Assembly: GCA_017883615.1 (NCBI GenBank)
Contig: JADGNF010000015.1
Location: 1 to 46,909, forward strand
Length of the DNA: 46,909 nt
Direction of reading: 5' to 3'
Source: Candidatus Bathyarchaeota archaeon
Lineage (GTDB): Archaea > Thermoproteota > Bathyarchaeia > Bathyarchaeales > Bathycorpusculaceae
The notes under the pieces were generated by a model. The model ran no database searches. It saw only the letters and a list, made by a program, of their open reading frames with translations, and was not told the origin of the DNA. This document shows, one piece after another, positions 25,311-34,320 of the stretch. Every line of letters begins with the position of its first letter. The stretch's first letter is position 1. The translations under genes were made by a program, and so were the position numbers.

Positions 25311-26534
25311 TTGAAGTACGTAGATTTCGTTGATTCAACCTACAAGCCGAAAGATTCGGATTTAATCTGCACGTTCACCTTTGAACCCAACGATGTAACG
25401 CTCAAAGAAGCCGCGGGCGCGATAGCGGCCGAAAGCAGCATCGGCACCTGGACCGCCCTCACCACCGAAAAACCCTACGTTCTGAAGCTTGCCGCACACG
25501 TTTTCCGTTTGGAAGGCAACGTCGCTAAAATCGCGTACCCCAAGGAACTTTTTGAGGAAGGGAACATGCCAAACATTTTGAGCAGTGTGGCGGGAAACGT
25601 TTTTGGTTTGAAAGCACTCCGAAGCCTAAGACTGTTAGACATCGAGTTCTCCGGCGATTTGATCAAGGGTTTTAGGGGTCCAAAATACGGCATTGAGGGC
25701 ATCCGTAAAATCCTTAAAATCAAAGACCGCCCCCTCGTCGGAACCATCATCAAGCCCAAGTTGGGGCTCAACTCGGAAGACCACGCAAAAGTCGCGTTTG
25801 ACGCTTGGTCAGGCGGGTGTGACATCGTTAAAGACGACGAGAATTTGAGCAGTCAAAAATTCAACGACTTCGAAGACCGATTGCACGAAACCCTGGACGC
25901 ACGAGACAGGGCGCAGAGCGTGACGGGCGAAAAGAAGGTTTACATGATTAACATCACCGCCGAATCCGAAATTATGCTGGATCGCGCGGACTTGGTGGTG
26001 GATCATGGCGGCGAATACGTCATGGTCGACATCCTTACATGTGGTTGGTCGGCGTTGCAGACGTTGCGCAAACAGGACTACAAGCTGGTGATTCACGCCC
26101 ACCGTGCAGGGCACGCGGCGTTCACGAAGAACCCGCTCCACGGCATCGCTATGCGCCCAATCGTAGAGGTCGCTCGAGCCATCGGCGTAGATCAACTCCA
26201 TGTCGGCACCGTCGTAGGAAAAATGAGCGAAACCAAACCCGAAGTCTTAGAGAACATCGACGCCTGCAAAACCGAAATGCATGGACTCAAACAGGTCATG
26301 CCAGTGGCATCGGGTGGAATCCATCCAAGGCTGGTTCCAGCGTTGCTAGAGACTTTCGGCAAAGATGTCGTTATCCAAGCAGGCGGAGGTATTCACGGAC
26401 ACCCTGACGGCACCAAAACCGGAGCACTAGCCATGCGGCACGCGGTTGACGCGGCGCTGAAGGGAATCAGCTTGGAAGAGTATGCAAAAACCCATCCAGA
26501 GCTCCGAGGCGCCCTAGACACCTGGAAAGCATAA
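25311..26534 (+). CDS. rbcL: Form III ribulose-1,5-bisphosphate carboxylase/oxygenase
   Basis: A 407-residue archaeal RuBisCO large subunit; it carboxylates ribulose-1,5-bisphosphate to two 3-phosphoglycerates. Active-site residues are visible: K148 in GTIIKPKLGL, the carbamylated K174 with D176/E177 in GGCDIVKDDEN, H262/H264-R265 in IHAHRAGH, loop-6 K304 in VVGKMSE, and the phosphate sites SGGIHP and QAGGGIHGH. All catalytic lysines are present, so it is a true RuBisCO and not a RuBisCO-like protein. The start is TTG at 25311 with GGGAG before it. With AMP phosphorylase and R15P isomerase it completes the AMP route rather than the Calvin cycle; no phosphoribulokinase is seen in this window. 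Confidence 0.96.
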   Translation: MKYVDFVDSTYKPKDSDLICTFTFEPNDVTLKEAAGAIAAESSIGTWTALTTEKPYVLKLAAHVFRLEGNVAKIAYPKELFEEGNMPNILSSVAGNVFGLKALRSLRLLDIEFSGDLIKGFRGPKYGIEGIRKILKIKDRPLVGTIIKPKLGLNSEDHAKVAFDAWSGGCDIVKDDENLSSQKFNDFEDRLHETLDARDRAQSVTGEKKVYMINITAESEIMLDRADLVVDHGGEYVMVDILTCGWSALQTLRKQDYKLVIHAHRAGHAAFTKNPLHGIAMRPIVEVARAIGVDQLHVGTVVGKMSETKPEVLENIDACKTEMHGLKQVMPVASGGIHPRLVPALLETFGKDVVIQAGGGIHGHPDGTKTGALAMRHAVDAALKGISLEEYAKTHPELRGALDTWKA

Positions 26535-26630
26535 TCGGAAGAATTGCACGAATTCAAGATTTTACCTTGAGTTCGCGTCTCTCTTTTTGACCAAATCGTT
26601 TTTCCGTCAGAATCTGAGTTTTCATTAAAA

Positions 26631-26640
26631 GCTATATCTT
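26631..26640 (+). promoter_or_regulatory. TATA box of the orphan AbrB gene
   Basis: GCTATATCTT is a TATA box preceded by an A-rich BRE-like stretch. Its centre lies 26 bases before the ATA at 26662, the expected initiation codon position of a leaderless mRNA. Confidence 0.45.
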
Positions 26641-26661
26641 GTCAAACTCTATTACTTTGGT

Positions 26662-26904
26662 ATAGAAAAAACGCGCGTATATCAAGTAGGAAGCCGAGGA
26701 GAACTCTATCCACCAAAGGAAATCCGAGAAAAACTAGGGATAACCCCTGGAAGAAAGGTTCTGTTCAAGGTGGAATCTGGGCGTCTTGTTGTTGAGCCTG
26801 TTCGAACGGTTGCAGAACTACTCAAAGAAAAACCTGCCGTGACAATTTCTTTGAAAGAGTTCAAACGAGAACGAAGAGAGTTGTCTCGGGCAGCTGAGAA
26901 ATAA
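26662..26904 (+). CDS. Orphan AbrB-type antitoxin with apparent ATA start
   Basis: Frame 26662-26904 encodes 80 residues of a typical AbrB/VapB protein: VYQVGSRGELYPPKEIREKLGI is the swapped-hairpin core, followed by GRKVLFKVESGRLVVEP and a helical C-terminal arm (EFKRERRELSRAAEK). The frame extends upstream to a stop at 26626 but has no ATG, GTG or TTG before the domain; at the position where an initiator Met would stand there is ATA. A TATA box 26 bases upstream points to a leaderless transcript beginning at exactly this codon. No toxin gene follows. It lies between RuBisCO and R15P isomerase. It may be a recent ATG-to-ATA mutation (a silent gene) or true AUA initiation. Confidence 0.6.
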   Translation: MEKTRVYQVGSRGELYPPKEIREKLGITPGRKVLFKVESGRLVVEPVRTVAELLKEKPAVTISLKEFKRERRELSRAAEK

Positions 26905-26915
26905 TCAAAGCAAGG

Positions 26916-27845
26916 TTATTCGAATACCCATGGGTATGCGCGGTGCATGACTTCCGCCACGGACTGTGGCGATACGATGCCTTCCTCGCAAATGATGCCG
27001 TGGATCAGGTCCCTCGGCGTCACGTCAAATGCTGGGTTGCGCACGTTAAGCTCTTGTGGGGCTTCTTTCCAGATTTCGTCGCGACTTCGTTCCTCGATTT
27101 TCTCGTATTCCCCATAGAGCGTGGCGGGGTCGAACTTGAGCAGTTCCGAGACGACGTAGAAGGGTTTGCGCGCTTCGTGTGCCAGAACCGCGATTGTTGA
27201 GGACCCGATTTTGTTTACCACATTCCCCTCCGAAGTTATCGCGTCCGCGCCTACAATTACCATATCGACGTCATGCATAAACGACCGCGCCGCCGAATCC
27301 ACGATAAAAGTAGTTTTAACGCCCAATTGGAGCATTTCTTTGGCGGTTATCCTGCCTTGGAAGGCGGGGCGGGTTTCGGTGCAGATGACCTCGAAGGTTT
27401 TGCCGTCGGCTTTGGCTTTTGCCAACAAATGGGTGACTGTGGAGGAATGGCAGTGGGTGAAAACTACGGAGCCCTCGCGGATGCGTTTGGCGCCAATCTC
27501 AGCAATCCGCTCCTTGGAAGCGTCAAGGCTTTTCTGAAACTTCCCCGAACTGACAGACACCAAATTGCACAGTTCCGTGACTTTGCGTTCGTCGCTGTCT
27601 TCCACCTGAGTGATAACCCATCGGACGGCGTTTCGCATTAGCGGTTCAGTTTCCCGAGCAAAGAAAAGCAATTCGCGCGCTTCGCAGAGTTGGGCGATGA
27701 ACTCTTTTCGGGTTTGGGCTTTCGTGTTTTCTGCCTGTATCTGGATGGCTTTTATGGCGGCTATAGCAACGTTTCGTGCACCCTGAACCTGCAGTTTACG
27801 GATTTGCTCGGCGGTCACGCGGACTGATTTAGTCATTTGGGTCAC
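26916..27845 (-). CDS. Ribose-1,5-bisphosphate isomerase
   Basis: A 309-residue member of the eIF-2B/MtnA isomerase family, of the archaeal R15P-isomerase type. It converts ribose-1,5-bisphosphate to ribulose-1,5-bisphosphate for RuBisCO. The catalytic Cys132 (FTHCHSST) and Asp201 (VGADAI) match the Cys/Asp pair of the Thermococcus enzyme. NKIGSS follows as usual. The start ATG at 27845 has no strong ribosome-binding site; a divergent promoter drives the GH3-like gene. It is placed here, not as eIF-2B, because of the adjoining pathway genes. Confidence 0.93.
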   Translation of the reverse strand: MTQMTKSVRVTAEQIRKLQVQGARNVAIAAIKAIQIQAENTKAQTRKEFIAQLCEARELLFFARETEPLMRNAVRWVITQVEDSDERKVTELCNLVSVSSGKFQKSLDASKERIAEIGAKRIREGSVVFTHCHSSTVTHLLAKAKADGKTFEVICTETRPAFQGRITAKEMLQLGVKTTFIVDSAARSFMHDVDMVIVGADAITSEGNVVNKIGSSTIAVLAHEARKPFYVVSELLKFDPATLYGEYEKIEERSRDEIWKEAPQELNVRNPAFDVTPRDLIHGIICEEGIVSPQSVAEVMHRAYPWVFE

Positions 27846-27921
27846 TTGTAGAACGGTTTATAGTTTGTATTTGGATGGCGTAACATATAAGGCAATTGAA
27901 GCAACCAGAGTAGTGAAGTGT

Positions 27922-29070
27922 ATGTTGCCCCAAGACGAGTACATTGACGCGAGCACGGTTTTGAAGTCGTTTGTGGGTCCATGGTACCAGTCGCTGGAGG
28001 ATCCTGCGAAGGCACAAGAAGCGGCGCTGTTGGATTTGCTCAAAAGCTACCGCGCAACCGAGTACGGCAGCAGTCATAGCGCCCAAAGCATCAGCAGCAT
28101 CGCCCAGTACCAAGCCAACTTCCCAATCGTCAACTACAAAGCACTTCAACCCTACTTCAAGCAGGTGCGAGAGGGTAATTTCAAGGCGTTCCTGCCCGAA
28201 GCGCCCGAAACCTGGGTCATGACCCGCGGATCAACTGGCAAACAATCCAAAGTTATCCCAGCCACTCCTACCCACCTAAGGCAAATTTACCTCTGCGGAG
28301 CCCGCGCCATAGTCCACTTCGCGATGCGCAAAGAAAACTTTGACGTGCTAACGGGGAACATTTTAAATTTGAATTTTCCCAGCAGCGTCCACACTTTGAC
28401 CCAAGACGGCAAAGAACTAAGATACGGTTACAGTTCAGGAACTTACGCTAGGCTCAACCCTGAGCTAAGCCAGGTCAGCTTGTTACCTCGCCAGGAAGAC
28501 ATCGATGCGTTGGGTTCAGGCATCGGCAGGGCAGATTGGGAAAAACGGTTCGAACTCGCATACCAGCAGGGACTGGACAAAAACGTTACGGCAACAATGG
28601 GCGTGACCCCCGTCATTTTGGGATTCGCAAAATATCTCCAGCACAGATACGGGAAAAAACCCAAAGACATCTGGAAGTTCCAAGCATTATTCTGCACGAG
28701 TGTGCCCAAAATCCACTTCAGGTATGGACCCATTTTACATAAGTATTTTGGGCAAGCACCCATCGTAGAAATGTACACGGCAACAGAGGGCGTTTTTGGA
28801 CAGCAATACGACGATTTGCCCTACATCACGCCCAACTACGATTCATACCTATTCGAAGTCGACATCGGCAAAGAAATAAAAATGCTCCACGACCTCAAAC
28901 GGGGGGAATGGGGCAGACTCATCGTCTCCTCATGCATGCTTCCCCGCTACGACATAGGCGACATGGTGGAGTCTGCAGGAAAAAACCACTTTCGCATCTT
29001 TGGCAGACGAAACACCCAAACGCTTCTGGAGCATCGATTGTATCGGCTGTTTCTAGGTTGGATGCTCTAA
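27922..29070 (+). CDS. GH3-like acyl-adenylate-forming enzyme
   Basis: A 382-residue relative of plant and bacterial GH3 acyl-acid amido synthetases (ANL-type adenylation superfamily). It would activate a carboxylic acid with ATP and perhaps join it to an amine. Motifs: the phosphate loop TRGSTGKQSK, the YTATEGVFGQ acyl-adenylate site and RYDIGD near the end. Most GH3 proteins have another ~100+ residues as a mobile C-terminal domain; this one stops soon after RIFGRR, so it is short. A TATA-like GTTTATAG at 27856-27863 places transcription after the TTG at 27865, so the ATG at 27922 is preferred. It overlaps the next convergent gene by 4 bases. Confidence 0.75.
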   Translation: MLPQDEYIDASTVLKSFVGPWYQSLEDPAKAQEAALLDLLKSYRATEYGSSHSAQSISSIAQYQANFPIVNYKALQPYFKQVREGNFKAFLPEAPETWVMTRGSTGKQSKVIPATPTHLRQIYLCGARAIVHFAMRKENFDVLTGNILNLNFPSSVHTLTQDGKELRYGYSSGTYARLNPELSQVSLLPRQEDIDALGSGIGRADWEKRFELAYQQGLDKNVTATMGVTPVILGFAKYLQHRYGKKPKDIWKFQALFCTSVPKIHFRYGPILHKYFGQAPIVEMYTATEGVFGQQYDDLPYITPNYDSYLFEVDIGKEIKMLHDLKRGEWGRLIVSSCMLPRYDIGDMVESAGKNHFRIFGRRNTQTLLEHRLYRLFLGWML

Positions 29071-29471
29071 ACTGGCGGAGCAGGATTGCGTCTTCGCGCC
29101 ATCGTTGAAAGCCAAATTGCCACTATAATGATTGCTACGCCGATTATCAGCAGGGTCACCGCATCACCTACTGGCTGAGTCAGGTACCCGACGGCACGAG
29201 CGTAAGCTAAGATACCGATCACGATCACGACTATGCCACCTATCAACCAGCCAATGTGGCCAAATTCACCTTTCTCATGTTTCTCGCCTTTCTCTCCTTT
29301 TTCCCGGGACTGGTTTTTCTCGTTTTTCTCGGCTTTTTCTGCTCTTTGGTAAGGTTGAGAAGGGGAAACAGGTGTAGCGGTTGGAGTCGTCATCCTCAGT
29401 GATGCACCGCAATGAGGACAGAAAGTCATGGTTTCGTCAACTTTGTTGCCGCATTTAGGACAATATGACAT
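29067..29471 (-). CDS. Zinc-ribbon membrane protein
   Basis: A 134-residue protein: an N-terminal zinc ribbon (C4-x2-C7...C18-x2-C21 in YCPKCG...FCPHCGASL), a Thr/Ser/Pro linker, a long charged stretch of KxEK-type repeats (~44-68), two membrane helices (~73-92 and ~104-118) and an RRR C-terminus. The ribbon would be cytosolic. Function unknown; such proteins are common in archaea and may act as adaptor or stress proteins. It ends in TAG and slightly overlaps the GH3-like gene tail to tail. Confidence 0.75.
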   Translation of the reverse strand: MSYCPKCGNKVDETMTFCPHCGASLRMTTPTATPVSPSQPYQRAEKAEKNEKNQSREKGEKGEKHEKGEFGHIGWLIGGIVVIVIGILAYARAVGYLTQPVGDAVTLLIIGVAIIIVAIWLSTMARRRNPAPPV

Positions 29472-29597
29472 AAACTTAGCCTTGATATTTACTATTGAAG
29501 GCTTTACTATTTAAAATATTCACTTTGCTCTTTGCAGAAAAAGTATTATACCTGCAGCTAACCAATAGAAAGCAGGGAAACAGAGGAGAAGAAGACT

Positions 29598-30101
29598 TTG
29601 AACCAAAACCGAACCGACCGCGTTTACGAGCGCCATCACGACGGCTTAATCACCGCGCTCGCCTTCGGAGGCTTCCTAGTCATAATCGGGTTAGTTTTCG
29701 CTTTGAACCCAAACCTCTGGAACCAAATAACAACATTTCTCAACAGCATAACAGACAAAACGGTGCCTTTCCAAGGCAGTTCCAGTTCGAACATAGTTTT
29801 GCCGGCACCCGAAAACCCAGCTGCCCACAACGCACTTTACTCTGCGATTATGCAATTCGACATAGGCTTCGGCATCCTGCAAGTCATTATCTTGGCTTTG
29901 AGGCTCAACCGACACTCAAGGCTGGGCAGGATAGCAGAAACAGTGGGCAACATGGTGTTCTGGTTTGGGGCAGCAGCATTGGTGAACATTTTCCTGTTGA
30001 CAGGAACATTATCAGGCTGGTTCGAGTATTGGGCCGCTTTGATCGTAGTTGTCGGCGTCTCAGTGGTTGCCCGCGCAATAGTTTACTTCACAAAACGATA
30101 A
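29598..30101 (+). CDS. Small four-TM membrane protein
   Basis: A 167-residue integral membrane protein with about four helices and an exported loop of ~40 residues between the first two. No recognised family or catalytic motif. It starts at TTG 29598 with GAGGAGAAG directly upstream. The cytosolic N-terminus is charged (RTDRVYERHHD). Convergent with the GT2 gene of the glycosylation cluster. Confidence 0.7.
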   Translation: MNQNRTDRVYERHHDGLITALAFGGFLVIIGLVFALNPNLWNQITTFLNSITDKTVPFQGSSSSNIVLPAPENPAAHNALYSAIMQFDIGFGILQVIILALRLNRHSRLGRIAETVGNMVFWFGAAALVNIFLLTGTLSGWFEYWAALIVVVGVSVVARAIVYFTKR

Positions 30102-30140
30102 TTCGCTTCCCTTTGCGCTTTCTCTTTTTGGCGCCAAGGG

Positions 30141-30878
30141 TTATTCTTTTTTGAGTTGCCACCATAACTTAAAGACTTGTGCACCCATGTTGTAGCTGTC
30201 TTTAAGAATATTCACTTTTGTTCGGTGCCCACTCGTCCACTCTACAGGAATCTCTTTTATCCGGTAGCCTTTCCTTTGTGCGCGAACGAAGATTTCGGTG
30301 TCCCAAAACCAGTGCCGCGCCGCGACTTCATTTATCATCTCTAAGGCGCATTCTCGTTTGAACGCTTTGAAACCACACTGGTGATCCTTAAGTTTTGAGC
30401 CTAACATGTGACGTACTAGGAAATTGTAGGATTTGCTACTTATGCTTCGACGCAAAGTCCGTTCTACCTTGCTTTCGGGCATCAGGCGAGAACCTGTAGC
30501 GAATTCGTAGCCTTCAAGCGCGACGGCGTCCACTAGTGGCTTTAGGTATTTTAGGTCAGTGGCTAAATCAAGGTCCATATCGACTAGGACTTCTCCGCGG
30601 CTTTGCCGGAAAGAATTGTTGAGGGCAGCGCCGCGTCCAAGTCGTTCTTCGCCGTGGATATGTTTAACGAAGGGGTACTTTTTGGCGAGTTCCTCGGAGC
30701 ATTCTGGAGTGCCGTCAGTGCTGCCGTCTTCAGCGATGATAATTTCGTAGCTCTTGGTGAATATGTCGAGAGCTGCAGCGGTTTTCTCTACTGCGTTTTC
30801 CAAGTAGTCTACTTCGTTGTAAGCGGGAAAAATCACTGAAACCTGCACTGTTTTTTCTGCGTTTTTGGGTGTTGTCAT
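30141..30878 (-). CDS. GT2 dolichol-phosphate mannosyl/glucosyl transferase
   Basis: A 245-residue glycosyltransferase family 2 enzyme of the DPM1 type, expected to move mannose or glucose from a nucleotide sugar onto a polyprenyl phosphate at the cytosolic membrane face. Motifs: VSVIFPAYNE at the front, AEDGSTDGT, the metal-binding DMDLDL (DxD), and a late GFKAFKRE...WFWDTE block. There is no C-terminal membrane helix, as in soluble DPM1. The start ATG overlaps the stop of the upstream PMT gene as ATGA (30875-30878), so translation is coupled. The product would be the lipid-linked donor used by that PMT-like protein. Confidence 0.93.
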   Translation of the reverse strand: MTTPKNAEKTVQVSVIFPAYNEVDYLENAVEKTAAALDIFTKSYEIIIAEDGSTDGTPECSEELAKKYPFVKHIHGEERLGRGAALNNSFRQSRGEVLVDMDLDLATDLKYLKPLVDAVALEGYEFATGSRLMPESKVERTLRRSISSKSYNFLVRHMLGSKLKDHQCGFKAFKRECALEMINEVAARHWFWDTEIFVRAQRKGYRIKEIPVEWTSGHRTKVNILKDSYNMGAQVFKLWWQLKKE

Positions 30879-33800
30879 GAGGCAAAGTACCAGCTTGAGA
30901 GCCATTTCAAGTTGTGAATCCAAGTGTTTGAAACTGGCATTCCTGAGATTACAGGGTAGAAGACAATAAACATAGCGACCACAGCAACGAAGAACGCAAT
31001 GGCGGCTGCTTTACCCCACCATTTGCCCCAGTACTTGTTGATGAAGTAGGCTGAGGCTAAGCAGATGAAGGGTACGCTTACGTAGTAGTGGTAGATGAAG
31101 GTGACTCGGGAGAGGAAGGTGTAGGGAATCCAAGAGAACAAGAAAACAACCATTATGAATATTGGCGCTATGTCTCTGGGTTCATGTTTGCCGCCTAAGT
31201 TGCTTATCATGCCATAAGTAGCCAGCAAAAGGCCGCCGTAGATTGGAAGCGCCAACAGGAAACTGTGATAACCAACAACCTCACTAAGTATCGCAGCAAC
31301 AATGAAGACTACAAATCCAATTGCAATAATCTTGTAATTGCGCAGCCGAGCTTTCTTCTCACTTTCGAGCCTGATAGCTTCTTCGCTTGGCAAAACCTCG
31401 GAGACCTGAATGAGTGGGTGTCTAAGCAATTTTTTGCTGATTCCCGTCCGGAGGTGGCTAGCCAACTCGTCTGCTCCTGCAATGTCGATTGCGATGAATA
31501 TCATACACACAAAACCGACCCACCAAACAGCGGGGTTGCCCATAGCCGAAATTGTCGAAACCACGTTGTTAGGCAGGTACGACACGTCGAGCCAGAGAGG
31601 AACGTAAGCGGGCCAGCTGGGTTGAGCGACGTTATGCAGAGGGTTCACCATAAGTGGCCAACTCCACCACGGGGACTCAAATGTGTGGGTGGCAACCAAG
31701 TTGGCGTGGTAGCTATACATGTGGAACTGTAGGTCTATGACGCCGTTTGTTCCAAAGAAGGTTCTGCCAGTAAGCATGTCGGGTATGTAGATGAGGAAGT
31801 ATATGCCTATGCCCAGAAGTATGAATGCGAACAGAAGCATGAACGGATGGTCAAAGAAAGCCGTGTACCTACGGCTGAAGCCTTCTTTGATTTTTGCCAC
31901 GTCTTTTAATCGGAGAACTACAAGCAGAGCGATTAAGCCGACTGCGCCATAAAGGCTTAGCCACTTTGTGGAGAAGCTCAGGAAAAAGAACATTACTGCC
32001 AGAAACAGGGGGAAGACGGAGGTTTTCCAGCCTTTCTTCATGACGTCTGCGAAGTAGATGAAGAAGAACAGTTGCGAAATCAACGCGAAGAACACAACAT
32101 ACGTGTCTGCAGTGCCCATTCTACCCATGGTGAAATGCATGAAATCAAACGTTAACAAGAATGCTGCCGAGAAACCGCCTATCCATGTTCCAAAGAGCTT
32201 CTTGCCCAAGATGTAAATTATGGGTATCATCAAAGTTGCGAATATCACGCCAATTATGCGCCATCCAAATGGGTTGAACCCAAAAGTCACGATGCTGGCG
32301 GCTTGGATGAGTTTGCCAAGAGGCGGATGTGTCCACTCGTATGGGGACTGCAAATGCAGATACTGCTCGGCGGTTCTCACGAAGTAGATTTCGTCAAAAT
32401 ACGTCTGGGTCATGTAGGTGAAGGGCATCTGGATCTTGTCTTGCTCATCAATCAGGTTATGCAGATCAGCAGGTCTGGCGTCTATTCCGGTTACGTTTTG
32501 GATTACGATTTGTTGACTGTTAGTGTTGGATACGGCTATTTCTTCAAATGCGGCATTGCTTGCGGATGAGATGTTCACGCAAAGGTACTGAGTGGTTTGG
32601 CTGATGTGAACTGCGTTCCACTTGTAGTAGTCGGAAAACGAAACGTTCGAAGAGGCGAGTTGCCAGTTGCCGGGGGAACCTGAATAAACTGAAACGGTAT
32701 ATGAACCGTCGTGAATCAAGAAGTATATTGATTCAACGCTGCTTTGATTGCCAAGGTCTAGATAGAAGCTTTGTCCAGCGTAGAGTTGAGTCTGGTTGAC
32801 AGGGGTCTGCGTTGCTCCTAAATTGTAAGTGGCTATAGAGAAAAAGATTATGCAAAGCGCAAAAATCGTGATCCAATCTCGCTTGTTAAGTTTGGGGAAA
32901 GAAATTCGTCGACTGGGCTCTTCTTTGGTACTCTCATGATCACTGTCAATCGGCGCATTTGCGGCCGGATTTTCTGCAGGTTTTTCCTCTGAAGCAATAG
33001 GCAATGTCTGAAGAGGAACCGTTTCAGCTTGCCTGTTTTGCCGTATCTCCTGAATCATCAAGGTTAAAACATACACTAATGCTAATGAATTTATCAAGCT
33101 TACTATGAAAACGACCAGATCTCCAGGTTGAATAAATGTGCCTGCATTGAGGAACGAAAGGACGTAAAATTGGTTAACAAAGCAAGTTATTGTCAAAGTT
33201 ACGTATAGTGGGCGGGTTTTTTTGAGGAATGGAAACATTAGAGCTAGAATCGCGAAAACTGGAAATAGGTATCGTTCGTGAATTCGAGTGGGCAACATGA
33301 AGAAGCCGAAGAACAAAACAAAAGCAGCCAACAGAACGGTTAACTCATAATTTGTTGAGGAGCGTTTGTGGACAAAATACAACGTGAACGCAGCTAAAGC
33401 GGCGAACATTGCCCAACCCAAAACGAACGTAAATGGCGTGTCTGCTACCCACATCCCGCCAAAGCCCCAGATGTTAAATGCGTTAAGAGATGTGAACTGG
33501 TAGCCGTTGTAGGCGCCAAAGTACAGGTTACTTAAGAAGGTAACTGGGTTGCTCCATTCAAACGGAATTATGACTACAATAACCGTTGCAATTGCGATGC
33601 CAATTGAAGTGAGGATACCTTTCCAATCAGTTTTTCGCCAAACAAGGAAGAAGAAAAGGGGCGCCAACGCAATGCTCTGGGGTTTAGTCAAGACGCCTAA
33701 CATGTAGGCAACGACGGCGATTTTTGGTTTGTTGCTAAAGACGAGGACTAGTGAAAGGACGAGAAGGAAAGTGTAAATAGCGTCGAATTGACCCCAGACG

Positions 33801-34219
33801 GCTGAATTGAAAATTACGGCGGGATTAAAGGCGTAGAGCGCCGTGGCGAGGAGCGCCCAACGGAAGCTTATGCGTTTTCTCACGAAAGTGAATATGATGA
33901 AAGCTGTTGCAATGTCGATGAGGTTAGAGGGCAGCTTCATGATGTAGGTGAAGAGCGTGGAGCCGAATACTCCTAGGCTCTTCGCCAAACTGCCGAAAAC
34001 CCAAAAGATGTAAATGTTGAACGGCGGGTAATCGCACCACGTTTGGTTGTAGAAGCTTCTGATGCCTGAGTTTGCAGCTGTCTGGAACCAAGCCGAGAAG
34101 TCAACTGTATCAATCTTTGCATACCCCTGATTAGAGAAAAAAATGAGCCTCACAAGAAAAGCAAGCAAAAGCAACGCTGCAACGATTATTAACTCGCGTT
34201 TCCCATAAGGAATCCTCAC
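30875..34219 (-). CDS. Tandem GT-C glycosyltransferase: N-terminal GT-C domain fused to PMT (GT39) domain
   Basis: A 1114-residue membrane protein made of two GT-C enzymes. Residues ~1-395 form a multi-helix GT-C unit with an acidic first-loop site (D37-x2-D40), DYPP (63-66), VWGQFDAIYT and RIHERYLFP. Residues ~400-447 are a charged linker. Helix ~450-465 leads to an exported beta-sandwich-like region (~470-600, sugar-binding-module-like). Residues ~600-1114 are a protein O-mannosyltransferase: YFDE (607-610), the EWTHPPLGK block (H631), and FTMGRMGTADTY. PMTs move mannose from lipid-phosphate-mannose to Ser/Thr of exported proteins. The next gene, overlapping by ATGA, encodes the lipid-phosphate-mannose synthase. 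Confidence 0.88.
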   Translation of the reverse strand: MRIPYGKRELIIVAALLLLAFLVRLIFFSNQGYAKIDTVDFSAWFQTAANSGIRSFYNQTWCDYPPFNIYIFWVFGSLAKSLGVFGSTLFTYIMKLPSNLIDIATAFIIFTFVRKRISFRWALLATALYAFNPAVIFNSAVWGQFDAIYTFLLVLSLVLVFSNKPKIAVVAYMLGVLTKPQSIALAPLFFFLVWRKTDWKGILTSIGIAIATVIVVIIPFEWSNPVTFLSNLYFGAYNGYQFTSLNAFNIWGFGGMWVADTPFTFVLGWAMFAALAAFTLYFVHKRSSTNYELTVLLAAFVLFFGFFMLPTRIHERYLFPVFAILALMFPFLKKTRPLYVTLTITCFVNQFYVLSFLNAGTFIQPGDLVVFIVSLINSLALVYVLTLMIQEIRQNRQAETVPLQTLPIASEEKPAENPAANAPIDSDHESTKEEPSRRISFPKLNKRDWITIFALCIIFFSIATYNLGATQTPVNQTQLYAGQSFYLDLGNQSSVESIYFLIHDGSYTVSVYSGSPGNWQLASSNVSFSDYYKWNAVHISQTTQYLCVNISSASNAAFEEIAVSNTNSQQIVIQNVTGIDARPADLHNLIDEQDKIQMPFTYMTQTYFDEIYFVRTAEQYLHLQSPYEWTHPPLGKLIQAASIVTFGFNPFGWRIIGVIFATLMIPIIYILGKKLFGTWIGGFSAAFLLTFDFMHFTMGRMGTADTYVVFFALISQLFFFIYFADVMKKGWKTSVFPLFLAVMFFFLSFSTKWLSLYGAVGLIALLVVLRLKDVAKIKEGFSRRYTAFFDHPFMLLFAFILLGIGIYFLIYIPDMLTGRTFFGTNGVIDLQFHMYSYHANLVATHTFESPWWSWPLMVNPLHNVAQPSWPAYVPLWLDVSYLPNNVVSTISAMGNPAVWWVGFVCMIFIAIDIAGADELASHLRTGISKKLLRHPLIQVSEVLPSEEAIRLESEKKARLRNYKIIAIGFVVFIVAAILSEVVGYHSFLLALPIYGGLLLATYGMISNLGGKHEPRDIAPIFIMVVFLFSWIPYTFLSRVTFIYHYYVSVPFICLASAYFINKYWGKWWGKAAAIAFFVAVVAMFIVFYPVISGMPVSNTWIHNLKWLSSWYFAS

Positions 34220-34320
34220 CGCTGTGCCATCCTCGTTGCCATTTCAAAGAAACGTTTCCCAATAAAAGAGTTTTCGAAAACAACAAGGCTCTGCATCATG
34301 TAAATTTGCACGATGTCAGC

